In this document: positions 9,202 to 17,950 of the stretch, piece after piece | How the letters are laid out: every line of letters begins with the position of its first letter | Numbering within the stretch: the first letter of the stretch is position 1 | From: JAGWBJ01 sp034423015 | GTDB taxonomy: Bacteria > Chloroflexota > Dehalococcoidia > Lucifugimonadales > JAGWBF01 | Direction of reading: 5' to 3' | Length of the DNA: 64,000 nucleotides | Assembly (NCBI GenBank): GCA_034423015.1 | Contig: DAOUJG010000031.1 | Span: 1-64,000, forward strand | Notes under the pieces: model-generated | What the model was told of the DNA's origin: nothing | What the model saw: only the letters and a program-made list of their open reading frames with translations | The model's database searches: none | Program-made: the position numbers and the translations under genes

Positions 9202-10953
9202 ATGCAGCCTCCCTTCGACCCCATCCGGCTCGAGGTCCTCAGGAACTCCCTGGAGAGCATCGGCGACGGAATGGCGCTGACCGTGGTGCGGACCTCCAGG
9301 TCCGCCGTGGTGCGGTCGGCGCTGGACTTCTCCACGGGGGTCCTCAACTCCAGCGGGGAGCTGGTGGGCCAGGGCATGTGCGTGCCCATCCACCTGGGAG
9401 GGATGACGCCCGCGCTGAACGCCTGCCTGGACTACTACCAGGGACGCATACGGCCGGGCGACGTGCTCATAAGCAACGACCCCTACGAGGGTGCCAGCCA
9501 CCTTCCCGACATCTTCCTGTTCAAGCCGGTGTTCGTGGGCGACGCGCTGCTGGGGTACGTGTGCGCCATGACCCACCACACGGACATAGGGGGCCGGGTG
9601 CCCGGCGGCAACGCCTGCGACAGCACGGAGATATACCAGGAGGGGCTGCGCATACCCCCCCTGAAGCTGTACCAGCAGGGCGAGGCCAACGAGACCCTGT
9701 TCCGGGTGCTGGAGAAAGCCGTCCGAGTTCCCGACAAGGTGCTGGGGGACCTGCTGGGCCAGGTGGCGGCCCTGGAGTTCGGGGAGCGGGAGTTCCTGCG
9801 GCTGGCCGACCGCTTCGGCGTGGAGGACGTGGACCAGTACCTGGGGGAGCTCCTGGCATACAACGAGGACCTCACGCGCAAGACCATAGCGCGGCTGCCC
9901 GACGGGTCGTGGAGCTTCACCGACCACGTCGACGACGACGGCTTCCAAAGCGAGCCCATCGCCATCGTGGCCAACCTGACCAAGGCGGGCGACGAGGTCC
10001 ACGTGGACTTCACGGGCACGTCGCCCCAGGTGAAGGGCGCGATCCAGCCCACCTTCGCCACGACCAAGAGCGTCGTCTACGCCGTCGTCAAGACGGTGCT
10101 GAGCACCATCGCCGACGACATTCCCAACACGGCGGGCTACTTCCGCCCCATCAAGGTGACCGCGCCCGAGGGGTGCTTCCTGAACCCGGTGCCCCCGGCC
10201 CCCGTGGCCGCCCGCTCCCTGGGGCTCCGGCGGATGAGCCACGCCCTGTTCGGCGCCTTCGCCCAGATGCTGCCCGGGAGTGTCCCCGCCTGCCCCGGGG
10301 GGTGCGAGTACGGCGCGGCGATCGCGGGCTACGACCGCACCAAGGTCCCCTGGAAGTCGTGGGTGTGCATGGACTTCGCCAACGAGATCGCCGCCGGCGG
10401 CAAGCGGGGATTCGACGGCATCGACGCCCAGAACGCAGGGATAACCAACATCGCCAACGTGCTGGCCGAGGAGATAGAGACCGAGTTCCCTCTGGAGGTC
10501 GAGGAGTACGGGCTGCTCCCCGACTCGGAGGGCGCGGGCGAGTACAGGGGAGGGCTGGGAATGGTGCGTCGGTACCGGTTCCTGTCCGACGACACCGTCG
10601 TGCAGGTCCGCTCCGACCGCATGAAGAGCAGCCCCTACGGCCTCAGCGGGGGCGAGGGCTCGGCCAAGTCCCGAATAACCATCACGTCGGAGGGACGGGA
10701 GACGATCATGCCGTCCAAGTTCCTGACCACGGTGAACGAGGGCGACTCCATGACGGTGGAGTGGCCCGGCGCCGGCGGCTGGGGCGACCCTCTGGACCGG
10801 GACCCCAACCGGGTCCTCGACGACGTCACGGAGGGGAAGATCGGCGTCCAGCGGGCCAGGGACAGCTACGGTGTGGTGCTGGACCCGTCGCGCAGGGCGG
10901 TGGACTCCGCCGCTACCGCCGACCTGAGGGAAAGGCTGCGGCGAGAACGGTAG
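9202..10953 (+). CDS. hydantoinase B/oxoprolinase family protein (HyuB type)
   Basis: A 583-residue HyuB-type subunit starting PPFDPIRLEVLRNSL. Family marks are VVRTSRSAVVRSALDFS near residue 30, the metal-site region SNDPYEGASHLPDIF, HHTDIGGRVPGG, and the late GGWGDPLDRDP motif followed by REGKI-like VTEGKIGVQRA. HyuB works with HyuA to open a lactam or imide ring (5-oxoprolinase, N-methylhydantoinase) or to carboxylate ketones. The ATG at 9202 is preferred, with GGTGA six bases before it; an upstream in-frame TTG at 9130 adds residues that do not resemble the family. HyuA follows after an 87-base gap, so the pair probably makes the complex. Confidence 0.92.
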   Translation: MQPPFDPIRLEVLRNSLESIGDGMALTVVRTSRSAVVRSALDFSTGVLNSSGELVGQGMCVPIHLGGMTPALNACLDYYQGRIRPGDVLISNDPYEGASHLPDIFLFKPVFVGDALLGYVCAMTHHTDIGGRVPGGNACDSTEIYQEGLRIPPLKLYQQGEANETLFRVLEKAVRVPDKVLGDLLGQVAALEFGEREFLRLADRFGVEDVDQYLGELLAYNEDLTRKTIARLPDGSWSFTDHVDDDGFQSEPIAIVANLTKAGDEVHVDFTGTSPQVKGAIQPTFATTKSVVYAVVKTVLSTIADDIPNTAGYFRPIKVTAPEGCFLNPVPPAPVAARSLGLRRMSHALFGAFAQMLPGSVPACPGGCEYGAAIAGYDRTKVPWKSWVCMDFANEIAAGGKRGFDGIDAQNAGITNIANVLAEEIETEFPLEVEEYGLLPDSEGAGEYRGGLGMVRRYRFLSDDTVVQVRSDRMKSSPYGLSGGEGSAKSRITITSEGRETIMPSKFLTTVNEGDSMTVEWPGAGGWGDPLDRDPNRVLDDVTEGKIGVQRARDSYGVVLDPSRRAVDSAATADLRERLRRER

Positions 10954-11040
10954 GCACGCGCTGTCCTGCCCCTATGGGCAGCCGCTCGTTGCCACGCCCT
11001 CCCCACCGTCACCTCACCAGTACCGCATGAGAGCGACCGA

Positions 11041-13191
11041 ATGACACGCTATTACCGGCTGGGCGTCGACGTGGGGGGGACCTTCACCGACGTGGTCCTC
11101 CTGGCGTCCGACGGCTCCGCCTACCACCGGAAGGTGCTCTCGACGCCGGCCGACTTCAGCGCGGCCATCAAGACCGGCATCGGCCTAGCCCTGGGGGACC
11201 ACGGCATAGACGCCGGGGACGTGCGGGAGTACACCCACGGGGCCACCGTCGCCACCAACGCCATCATCACCCGGACGGGCGCCAACACGGGCCTCATCAC
11301 CACCCGGGGCTTTCGCGACGTGCTGGAGATACGGCGGATGAGGGTCCACAAGCTCTACGACCTGAACTGGGAGAAGCCCGAGCCCCTGGTGCCGCGGCGC
11401 ATGAGGATGGAGGTGCCCGCCAGAGTCAACCCGTGGGGCGAGGAGACCGTGCCCCTGGACGAAGACGCCACCCGGGAAGCGGTAAGGCTGCTGCTGGACG
11501 AGGGGGCCGAGTCCATCGCCGTGTGCTTCATCCACGCCTACTCCAACGGCGGCCACGAACGACGGGTGCGGAAGCTGGTCCACGAGGCGGCGCCCCACGT
11601 ATCCGTGTCCCTCTCATCCGAGGTGCTGCCGGAGATGAAGGAGTACGAGCGCACCAGCACCACGGTCATCAACGCCTACGTGCAGCCGGTGGTCAAGAGC
11701 TACTTCATGTCCATGGAGCGGGACCTGAAGGAGCTGGGGATGGACCTGCCCATAATGGTGATGCAGTCCAACGGCGGCATGATGCCCTCGGAGCTGGCGC
11801 GGGAGCGGCCCATGCACATCATCGAGTCGGGGCCCGCCGCGGGGGTCACGGGATGCCACCGCCTGGCCCGGAGGATGGGCCTGGACGACGTGATGACGCT
11901 GGACATGGGGGGCACCACGGCCAAGGCCAGCCTGATCGAGGGAGGGGAGATATCCCGATCACCCGAGTACGAGGTGGGGGGCGCGGTCAGCATCGGCCAC
12001 CGGCTGGTGAAGGGCAGCGGATACCTGCTGAGGGTGCCGTCGGTGGACCTGGCGGAGGTCGGCGCGGGGGGCGGCAGCGTGGCATGGGTCGACCCCGGCG
12101 GCGCGCTGAAGGTCGGACCCCACAGCACGGGCGCCAACCCCGGACCGGCCTGCTACGGGCTGGGAGGCCGGGACCCAACGATAACCGACGCCAACGTACA
12201 CCTGGGGCTGACCAACCCGGAGCACCTGGCCGGGGGCACCCTGCCCATCCACGCCGACCTGGCCGACCGGGCCATCCGGGAGCGGGTTGGCGCGTACCTG
12301 GGCCTGGACACCACCACCGTGGCGTGGGGCATCCGCGAGGTGGCCAACTCCAGCCTCATCAGGGCCCTCCGGGCGGTCTCCACCGAGAGGGGCCGGGACC
12401 CCCGCCAGTTCTCCCTGTTCGCCTTCGGCGGAATGGGCCCCGTCCACGCGGTGGACCTGGCCGCGGAGCTGGGCATACGAAAGGTCGTCGTCCCTCCCCT
12501 GCCGGGCCTCTTCAGCGCCGTCGGCCTGCTTTTCGCCGGCGTGGAGCACCACCTGGTCCGCACCCACTACTCCCGGATGTCCGACCTTGACCTGGACCGC
12601 CTGAACGGGGCGCTGGAGGGGCTGTTCGAGGAGGCCGAGTCCACCCTGGAGCGGGAGGGGTACGACGCCGCCCACAGGGCCTTGGAGCTGTCCTGCGACG
12701 TGCGGTACGTGGGCCAGGACTACGCGCTGTCAGTACCCCTCCCCACTCGCCAAATTCCAGCCGCCACGGGCGGGGCCGGAGGCGGGGCGGCGCTACCCCG
12801 CTTCTCTCCCCTGGACGCCGGCCTGGTGGCGGCGCTGGTGGAGGACTTCCACGCGGAGCACGCCCGGACCTACGGCTACCGCTCGGACCACGAGGAGGTG
12901 CAGGTCGTGGGGGTGAGGTGCACGGCGAGAGGGCTGTCCGACCAACCCAGGGTGCCGGCGACGATACGGGTAGAACCGGGCCCTGCCGGGGCGGCGGCAA
13001 GCAGCCGCATGGCCTACTTCGGCCGAGGCGCCGGCTGGGTATCGGTGCCCGTAGTGGGCAGGGACCGGCTCTCCGGCGCACCGGAGCAGGGCCCCATGGT
13101 CATCGAGGAAGACAGCTCGCTCACGGTGGTCAACCCGGGATGGCAGGCCTCGCTGGACGAGTGGTCCAACATCGTGCTGGAGCCCGTCTAG
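11041..13191 (+). CDS. hydantoinase/oxoprolinase family protein, HyuA-type ATPase subunit, second copy
   Basis: A 716-residue HyuA homologue with GVDVGGTFTDVVLL at residues 8-21 and LDMGGTTAKASLIEGG near residue 291, plus the Gly-rich GAGGGSVAWVD and GANPGPACYG segments typical of the family. Compared with the HyuA at 4081 it carries a Gly-rich insertion near TGGAGGGAALP (around residue 580). It directly follows HyuB (9202-10953) and is likely its ATPase partner. The stop overlaps the convergent ThDP-enzyme gene by four bases. ATP-dependent ring opening or carboxylation is the family role; the substrate is unknown. Confidence 0.93.
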   Translation: MTRYYRLGVDVGGTFTDVVLLASDGSAYHRKVLSTPADFSAAIKTGIGLALGDHGIDAGDVREYTHGATVATNAIITRTGANTGLITTRGFRDVLEIRRMRVHKLYDLNWEKPEPLVPRRMRMEVPARVNPWGEETVPLDEDATREAVRLLLDEGAESIAVCFIHAYSNGGHERRVRKLVHEAAPHVSVSLSSEVLPEMKEYERTSTTVINAYVQPVVKSYFMSMERDLKELGMDLPIMVMQSNGGMMPSELARERPMHIIESGPAAGVTGCHRLARRMGLDDVMTLDMGGTTAKASLIEGGEISRSPEYEVGGAVSIGHRLVKGSGYLLRVPSVDLAEVGAGGGSVAWVDPGGALKVGPHSTGANPGPACYGLGGRDPTITDANVHLGLTNPEHLAGGTLPIHADLADRAIRERVGAYLGLDTTTVAWGIREVANSSLIRALRAVSTERGRDPRQFSLFAFGGMGPVHAVDLAAELGIRKVVVPPLPGLFSAVGLLFAGVEHHLVRTHYSRMSDLDLDRLNGALEGLFEEAESTLEREGYDAAHRALELSCDVRYVGQDYALSVPLPTRQIPAATGGAGGGAALPRFSPLDAGLVAALVEDFHAEHARTYGYRSDHEEVQVVGVRCTARGLSDQPRVPATIRVEPGPAGAAASSRMAYFGRGAGWVSVPVVGRDRLSGAPEQGPMVIEEDSSLTVVNPGWQASLDEWSNIVLEPV

Positions 13192-14858
13192 CCGGACCAG
13201 GCCGGGGGGGCGATGCCCTCCACGTCGGTGACCACGTCGACGACCGCCGGCTTGCCCGAGGCGAAGGCCTGCTCCATGGCGCTCTGTATCTCGCCGGGCC
13301 TCTCCACCCGTATCCCGAAAGCGCCCATGGACTCGGCCACCTTCCCGAAGTCCACGTCCGACAGCATCCACAGCTCGTCGGAGCCCGGCGTTTGCCCACC
13401 ATAGATCCGCTCGTTGCCGGCCTTCTCCTGGTTCAGCGACCGGTTGTTGTTGACCACCGTCACGGTGTTGATCCCGTACCTCAATGCCGTCTCCAGCTCC
13501 GTCAGGTGGTACCAGAACCCGCCGTCCCCGGTGAAGCAGACCACGGGGCGTTCCGGGGCGGCGCACTTGGCCCCCATCGCCGCGGGAAACCCCCAACCGA
13601 GGGACCCGGCGCAGCGGATGTAGCTCTGACCAGGGTGCTTGAAGTCCAGCATCGTCCCCGTCCAGATGCCCGAGTGGCCGGTGTCCGAGACCAGGACGGC
13701 ATCCGAGGGCAGGAAGTCCGAGAGCTCCCTGCACAGCCTCTCGGGGCGCGCCGGGGCCTGGTCCGAGTCCACCAGCGGGGCCACCTCGTCCCTCCATTCG
13801 CGGCAGAGCTGCCCGGTGCGTTCCAGCCACTCGTCCCTGGGCCCCAGGGGTTCCAGCGCCTCCATCAGCCTCCGGAGGGAGGCCCTGGCGTCGCCCTGCA
13901 GCGCCACCTGGGCCGGGTAGCTCCTGCCCAGCTCCGACGGGTCTATGTCGATCTGGACCACCGGCGTGCCCATGGGCGGGATGGTCCAGGCATTCGTCAC
14001 CTGGCTGCCGGTATGGCTCCCGATGAACAGGACCAGGTCGGCTTCAGCCACCACCCGGTTGGCGCACCACCTGGAGTAGCTGCCGCACACGCCGACGGCC
14101 AGGGGATGGCTGGGCAGTATCGTCTCCTTGGCGTTCAGCGACGTGGCCACCGGGATGGACATCATCTCCGCCAGCTCCACCACCTCCCGCTGGGCGCCCG
14201 AGGCCACCACGCCGCCCCCTGCCACGATGACCGGCCTCCTGGCGCGGGAGAGCGCCTGGGCGGCCTCCCGCACCCGCTCCATCTCCGGCTCCGGGCGGAA
14301 GGGCGGGACGGAGGTGAAGGGCGAGTCGACGATGACCTGGAGGTCCGACTCCTCGTCCACCATGGGAGAGCCGGCCTGTCCCTCCAGGTCCAGGTGCACC
14401 GGGCCCGGAGAGCCGGAGGTGGCCTCCCGGAAGGCCTGCCGCACCAGGTGGGGGAGCTGGTCCACGCTGTTGACCAGCGCGCTGTACTTGGTGACGGCGT
14501 TGAACGGGTCCGTGTGGTCCACCTCCTGGTAGGCGTGACGGTGCTGGCTGGACTGGGCGGCCCGGCCCGTGACGGCCACCACCGGCGACCCGGCCAGGTA
14601 GGGGTCCTGCAGGCCGGCCGCCAGGTTGGCCGCGCCGACGGACTGGGCGAGGCATATGCCGGCCCTCCTGGCCGTGCGGGCGTAGCCGTCGGCCATGTAG
14701 GCCGCGGCCTTCTCGCCGTGGGTCATGACGCGGCGTATGCCCAGACGCTCCATCTCCATCATGGCCGAGGGTATTATCACCGGCATGAAGAAGACATGAG
14801 TGACGCCGTACCCCTGGAACGTTTCGGCAATGAACCGGGCTCCAGTCATCATCGCCAT
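13188..14858 (-). CDS. thiamine diphosphate-dependent enzyme, acetolactate synthase-like
   Basis: A 556-residue ThDP enzyme of the acetolactate synthase/oxalyl-CoA decarboxylase superfamily. The ylide-forming Glu is in HGEKAAAYMADGYAR (residues 46-60). The ThDP-Mg motif is GDGGFWYHLTELETALRYG, ending at NNNRSLNQ near residue 480. The central domain has the usual VVAGGGV. The length matches the family. It is the last gene of the minus-strand operon, 48 bases after a CoA-transferase, and GGAGG precedes its start by seven bases. Neighbouring CoA-transferases raise the idea of a 2-oxoacyl-CoA or 2-oxoacid substrate, as in oxalate degradation, but no oxalyl-CoA-specific motif is evident. Class is secure; reaction is not. 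Confidence 0.9.
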   Translation of the reverse strand: MAMMTGARFIAETFQGYGVTHVFFMPVIIPSAMMEMERLGIRRVMTHGEKAAAYMADGYARTARRAGICLAQSVGAANLAAGLQDPYLAGSPVVAVTGRAAQSSQHRHAYQEVDHTDPFNAVTKYSALVNSVDQLPHLVRQAFREATSGSPGPVHLDLEGQAGSPMVDEESDLQVIVDSPFTSVPPFRPEPEMERVREAAQALSRARRPVIVAGGGVVASGAQREVVELAEMMSIPVATSLNAKETILPSHPLAVGVCGSYSRWCANRVVAEADLVLFIGSHTGSQVTNAWTIPPMGTPVVQIDIDPSELGRSYPAQVALQGDARASLRRLMEALEPLGPRDEWLERTGQLCREWRDEVAPLVDSDQAPARPERLCRELSDFLPSDAVLVSDTGHSGIWTGTMLDFKHPGQSYIRCAGSLGWGFPAAMGAKCAAPERPVVCFTGDGGFWYHLTELETALRYGINTVTVVNNNRSLNQEKAGNERIYGGQTPGSDELWMLSDVDFGKVAESMGAFGIRVERPGEIQSAMEQAFASGKPAVVDVVTDVEGIAPPAWSG

Positions 14859-14906
14859 GGTCCAACCTCCAGGCTATTCGTAGAGTCGGGCTGGCGCCGC
14901 GCCGGG

Positions 14907-16151
14907 CTACTCGAAGGCGCCGGCGATGGCCGCGTCCGCCAGCTCGTCGTCGGACATGCCCAGGATATCCCGCAGCACGTAGTCCTGGTGCTCGCCAAAC
15001 TCCGGGGCGGCGCGGCAGGCACCCCCCGGCGTGCGGGAGAGCTTGTAGGGGGCGGACTCTATGACCCGCGGCTCTCCGCGGGCGTCGGGCACGCTCCTGA
15101 AGAAGCCCCTCTCCCTGAGATGGGGGTCCGAGGCCAGGTCCGGCCCCGACTGCACCACTCCCGCCGGGACTCCCACCGCCTGCAGCCGCTCCATCACGTC
15201 CTCGGGGGAGAGGCCCACGGTCCAGCTCTCCACCAGCAGGTCCAGGTCGTCGGCGTGCCGTTCCCGTCCTTCCATGGTAGCAAACCGGTCCTCCCGGGCC
15301 CAGGGCGGGTCCCCCGCCGCCGCCCGGAAGGCCACCCACTGGCCGTCGGTGAACACGGTGATGGCAGCCCAGCGGTCGTCGCCCCTGCAGCGGTAGGCGC
15401 CGTGGGGCGCTGCCCCTCCGTGGGGGAGCCGGTTCCCCGACCGGCCCACGCGGCCCTCCCGGCCGTTGGCGCTGAGCTCCAGGTACACGGGGCCCATTAT
15501 CGAGGAGAGGGCCTCGAACTGGGAGAGGTCTATCCACTGCCCCTCTCCCGTGCGGGCCCGATGGACCAGGGCCAGGAGCACCGCCTGTGCCCCCGCCATC
15601 CCGGCGGTGGCGTCGCTGTAGGCGCTGGCGGGCCCGCTGGGGTCCGTATCGGGAAAGCCCGTCAGGCAGGTCAGCCCGCACCACGCCTGCAGCGTCTGGC
15701 CGTAGCTGACGTACTCTTTCCACGGGCCGGTGCGGCCCAGGCCCGACATGCTGAGCATGATGATGTCGGGACTGACCCGGCGCAGGCTCTCGTAGTCCAT
15801 ACCCCAGCCCGTCATCACCCGTCCGCTGAAGTTCTCCGCCACCACGTCCGAGGCGGCGACCAGGCGCCTTGCTATGTCCACAGCCTGGGGAGTCTTCATG
15901 TTCAGGGATATGGACAGCTTGCCCGCGTTCCAGTTGTGGCGGGAGCCGACACCCCGGCGGGTGGCGGAGGCGGGGCCGCCGACCACCGCCAGGGCCATGT
16001 TCGACTCTATCTTGATGACCTCGGCGCCCTGGTCGGACAGCACCCGGGTGGCCGAGGGGCCGGCGTGTATCCAGGTGAAGTCCACCACGCGGATGCCCCG
16101 GAGGGCGTACCCGGAGGCCTGCTGCCGCGGGTCCAAGACCATGGCCGTCAC
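14907..16151 (-). CDS. class III CoA-transferase (CaiB/BaiF), catalytic Asp present
   Basis: A 414-residue CaiB/BaiF CoA-transferase. IRVVDFTWIHAGPSATRVLSDQGAEVIKIE is the typical N-terminus. The catalytic Asp is seen in YSDATAGM, exactly 25 residues before the Gln of TGEGQ, the same spacing as in formyl-CoA transferase. The GTG start at 16151 overlaps the stop of the preceding gene as GTGA, which implies translational coupling; an ATG at 16142 is an alternative. The partner directly upstream is a second family III protein lacking the Asp. The two may form a hetero-oligomer, as known for BbsEF. It would move CoA between acyl donors and a carboxylic acid made by the operon. Confidence 0.92.
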   Translation of the reverse strand: MTAMVLDPRQQASGYALRGIRVVDFTWIHAGPSATRVLSDQGAEVIKIESNMALAVVGGPASATRRGVGSRHNWNAGKLSISLNMKTPQAVDIARRLVAASDVVAENFSGRVMTGWGMDYESLRRVSPDIIMLSMSGLGRTGPWKEYVSYGQTLQAWCGLTCLTGFPDTDPSGPASAYSDATAGMAGAQAVLLALVHRARTGEGQWIDLSQFEALSSIMGPVYLELSANGREGRVGRSGNRLPHGGAAPHGAYRCRGDDRWAAITVFTDGQWVAFRAAAGDPPWAREDRFATMEGRERHADDLDLLVESWTVGLSPEDVMERLQAVGVPAGVVQSGPDLASDPHLRERGFFRSVPDARGEPRVIESAPYKLSRTPGGACRAAPEFGEHQDYVLRDILGMSDDELADAAIAGAFE

Positions 16152-17404
16152 ACCACCCCCGCCCGGGACAGATCCTCGACCTCCCGGGGGCTCAGGCCCA
16201 GCTCGTCCTGGTACACCTGGGCGTTGTGCCGGCCGGGGCCGGGGGCGTCGGTCCCCAGGGCCCAGGGGGACCGGGGCAGGAGGTAGGGAGCGCCGGGGTG
16301 GGTGAGGGTGGTCTCCAGCTCGGGGTGCTCCACGTCGGTCAGGAAGCCCCGGGCCCGGAGCTGGGGGTTGTCCAGCAGCTCCTCGGGCGTGGCGGCGGGC
16401 CCCCAGGGGTGGTGGGCGGCCTGGCCCCGTTGGGTGATCTCGGCCCGGGTGTGTGTCATGGTCCAGCGTTCGATGAGCTCCTCGATGTGCGCGGACTGGT
16501 CGCCGCGGAGGACGAAGAGGCTGTCGTACTTCTCGTCCAGCAGGTCCCCCACCATGCCGTCCTCGGCCATCCATGCGCGCAGGTCGTCCCAGGCCTTCTG
16601 GGTATTGGTGGTGATGCTGGCGTAGCCGTCCCTGCACCGCCAGGTGGCCACGAACTGGCCGCCGTGGCGAAAGCCGCAGCGGACGGCCGTCTCGCCGCCG
16701 TAGAGGTAGGACATGTTGACGTGCTCGGTGGTGGCGGCGACCGACTCCTGGATGGACACGTCTACGTGCTGCCCCTCGCCCGTGTTGGCACGGTGGTAGA
16801 TGGCCGTGAGGGCGGCGATGAAGGCCCGGTTGGAGGAGGCATGGTAGGCCTGGGAGCCCCACAGCCGGGTGGGCGGTGTGTGGGGCCATCCGGTGACGTA
16901 CATGTAGCCGCCCATGGCGAACGCCACGAGGTCGGAGGATGCGTAGCTCCTGTAGGGCCCCGTCCGGCCAAAGGGAGTGATGGACACGTAGACCAGGCCG
17001 GGGTTGGGGCCGCTGAGGGAGTCGTAGCCCAGGTCCAGCGCGTCCAGGAACCCGGGGCTGAAGGTCTCTAGGAGGACGTCGGCCCCCCGGGCGAGGCGCC
17101 GCAGAAGGGAGGCCCCCAGGGGCTGGGAGACGTCCAGGGTGACGCTGCGCTTGCCGCTGTTGAAGTGGAGCCAGGCGAGGCTGAGGCCGGTCGCCCCCCG
17201 TTTATTGAAAAGAGGGGCGGGCGCCTGTTTGAGGAAGGGGGGCTCGTTGCGCAGGGGGTCGCCCCCCGGGGGTTCGACCTTGATCACGTCGGCGCCCATG
17301 CCGGCCATGAGCTTGCCGCAGTAGACGCCCGGGGGCCCGGCCAAGTCCAGAACCCGGTATCCCTGAAGGGGCTGGGCCAGTGGTTGGCGCGTGTTGCCGT
17401 TCAT
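16148..17404 (-). CDS. class III CoA-transferase-like protein (CaiB/BaiF), catalytic Asp replaced by Tyr
   Basis: A 418-residue CaiB/BaiF homologue with GYRVLDLAGPPGVYCGKLMAGMGADVIKVEPP at the N-terminus and NTGEGQHVDVS in the middle. Counting back 25 residues from the Gln of TGEGQ, where formyl-CoA transferase and the neighbouring protein have Asp, gives Tyr, in QAYHASSNRAF. The protein may thus be a non-catalytic or altered subunit. Its TGA overlaps the GTG of the next CoA-transferase by four bases. It begins 18 bases after the DUF35 gene. Active-site loss is an eye alignment; family membership is clear. Confidence 0.9.
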   Translation of the reverse strand: MNGNTRQPLAQPLQGYRVLDLAGPPGVYCGKLMAGMGADVIKVEPPGGDPLRNEPPFLKQAPAPLFNKRGATGLSLAWLHFNSGKRSVTLDVSQPLGASLLRRLARGADVLLETFSPGFLDALDLGYDSLSGPNPGLVYVSITPFGRTGPYRSYASSDLVAFAMGGYMYVTGWPHTPPTRLWGSQAYHASSNRAFIAALTAIYHRANTGEGQHVDVSIQESVAATTEHVNMSYLYGGETAVRCGFRHGGQFVATWRCRDGYASITTNTQKAWDDLRAWMAEDGMVGDLLDEKYDSLFVLRGDQSAHIEELIERWTMTHTRAEITQRGQAAHHPWGPAATPEELLDNPQLRARGFLTDVEHPELETTLTHPGAPYLLPRSPWALGTDAPGPGRHNAQVYQDELGLSPREVEDLSRAGVV

Positions 17405-17422
17405 GCCGCTCGCGCCCGGGGG

Positions 17423-17950
17423 TTACGTTTCGTACCTCCAGATGGGTCCATGGGGCGCTTCACCCGAGAGGCGGAACTGGGGGACTGTCAGGCCGTTGTC
17501 CAAGTCCACGAACGCCACTTGGACCCGCTTGCCGATGGCGACGTTCTCCTCCCTCTCGGGGTTGAGGTCCGCGTCCACGAGGTTGGCGGTGAAGCGCAGA
17601 CCGTCGTCGGGGGTTGGCCGGCCCCGCTGCTCGTCCAGCTCCACCAGGACGATGGGAAAGGGGGTCCAGTCGCGGAAGCCGGCGAGCACGCTGTGGACGA
17701 CGATCTGGTAGCTGTAGATGGCGCCGGCGCCGCTGACGGTGTGCCACTCCCACCGGGGGGAGGCGCACCAAGGGCAGCCGGGGCCGGGCTCGGCCCGGAG
17801 GAGGGCACAGTCGCCGCATTTCCTGACGACGAGGCGGTGCTCGGCGGCGGCCTGGAAGTAGCCGACGTACTCGCTGTCGTTCTCGGGCAGGTCGATGGCG
17901 AGGCCCCTGTACTCGTAGACGGGCACGGCCCCTCCTCCAATAAAACTCAT
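17423..17950 (-). CDS. DUF35 zinc-ribbon/OB-fold protein, thiolase partner
   Basis: A 175-residue protein. It has a short N-terminal helix region, then a zinc ribbon CGDC...CPWC (near residues 45-62), then an OB-fold with GAIYSYQIVVH and a late IGKRVQVAF. This is the DUF35 architecture. DUF35 proteins bind thiolase-like enzymes. In archaea they channel acyl-CoA in the thiolase/HMG-CoA synthase complex, and in steroid degraders (ChsH2-Ltp2) they support an acyl-CoA retro-aldolase. The start ATG at 17950 overlaps the TGA of the thiolase-like gene as ATGA, so the pair is translationally coupled and very likely forms a complex. In-frame codons further upstream lie inside the thiolase gene. Confidence 0.92.
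   Translation of the reverse strand: MSFIGGGAVPVYEYRGLAIDLPENDSEYVGYFQAAAEHRLVVRKCGDCALLRAEPGPGCPWCASPRWEWHTVSGAGAIYSYQIVVHSVLAGFRDWTPFPIVLVELDEQRGRPTPDDGLRFTANLVDADLNPEREENVAIGKRVQVAFVDLDNGLTVPQFRLSGEAPHGPIWRYET

Noticed and set aside
12918..16286. 1122-residue open frame on the plus strand
   Set aside because: It lies opposite the ThDP-enzyme and CoA-transferase genes and has low-complexity Arg/Gly/Pro/His composition; it is a mirror of high G+C at the third codon position.
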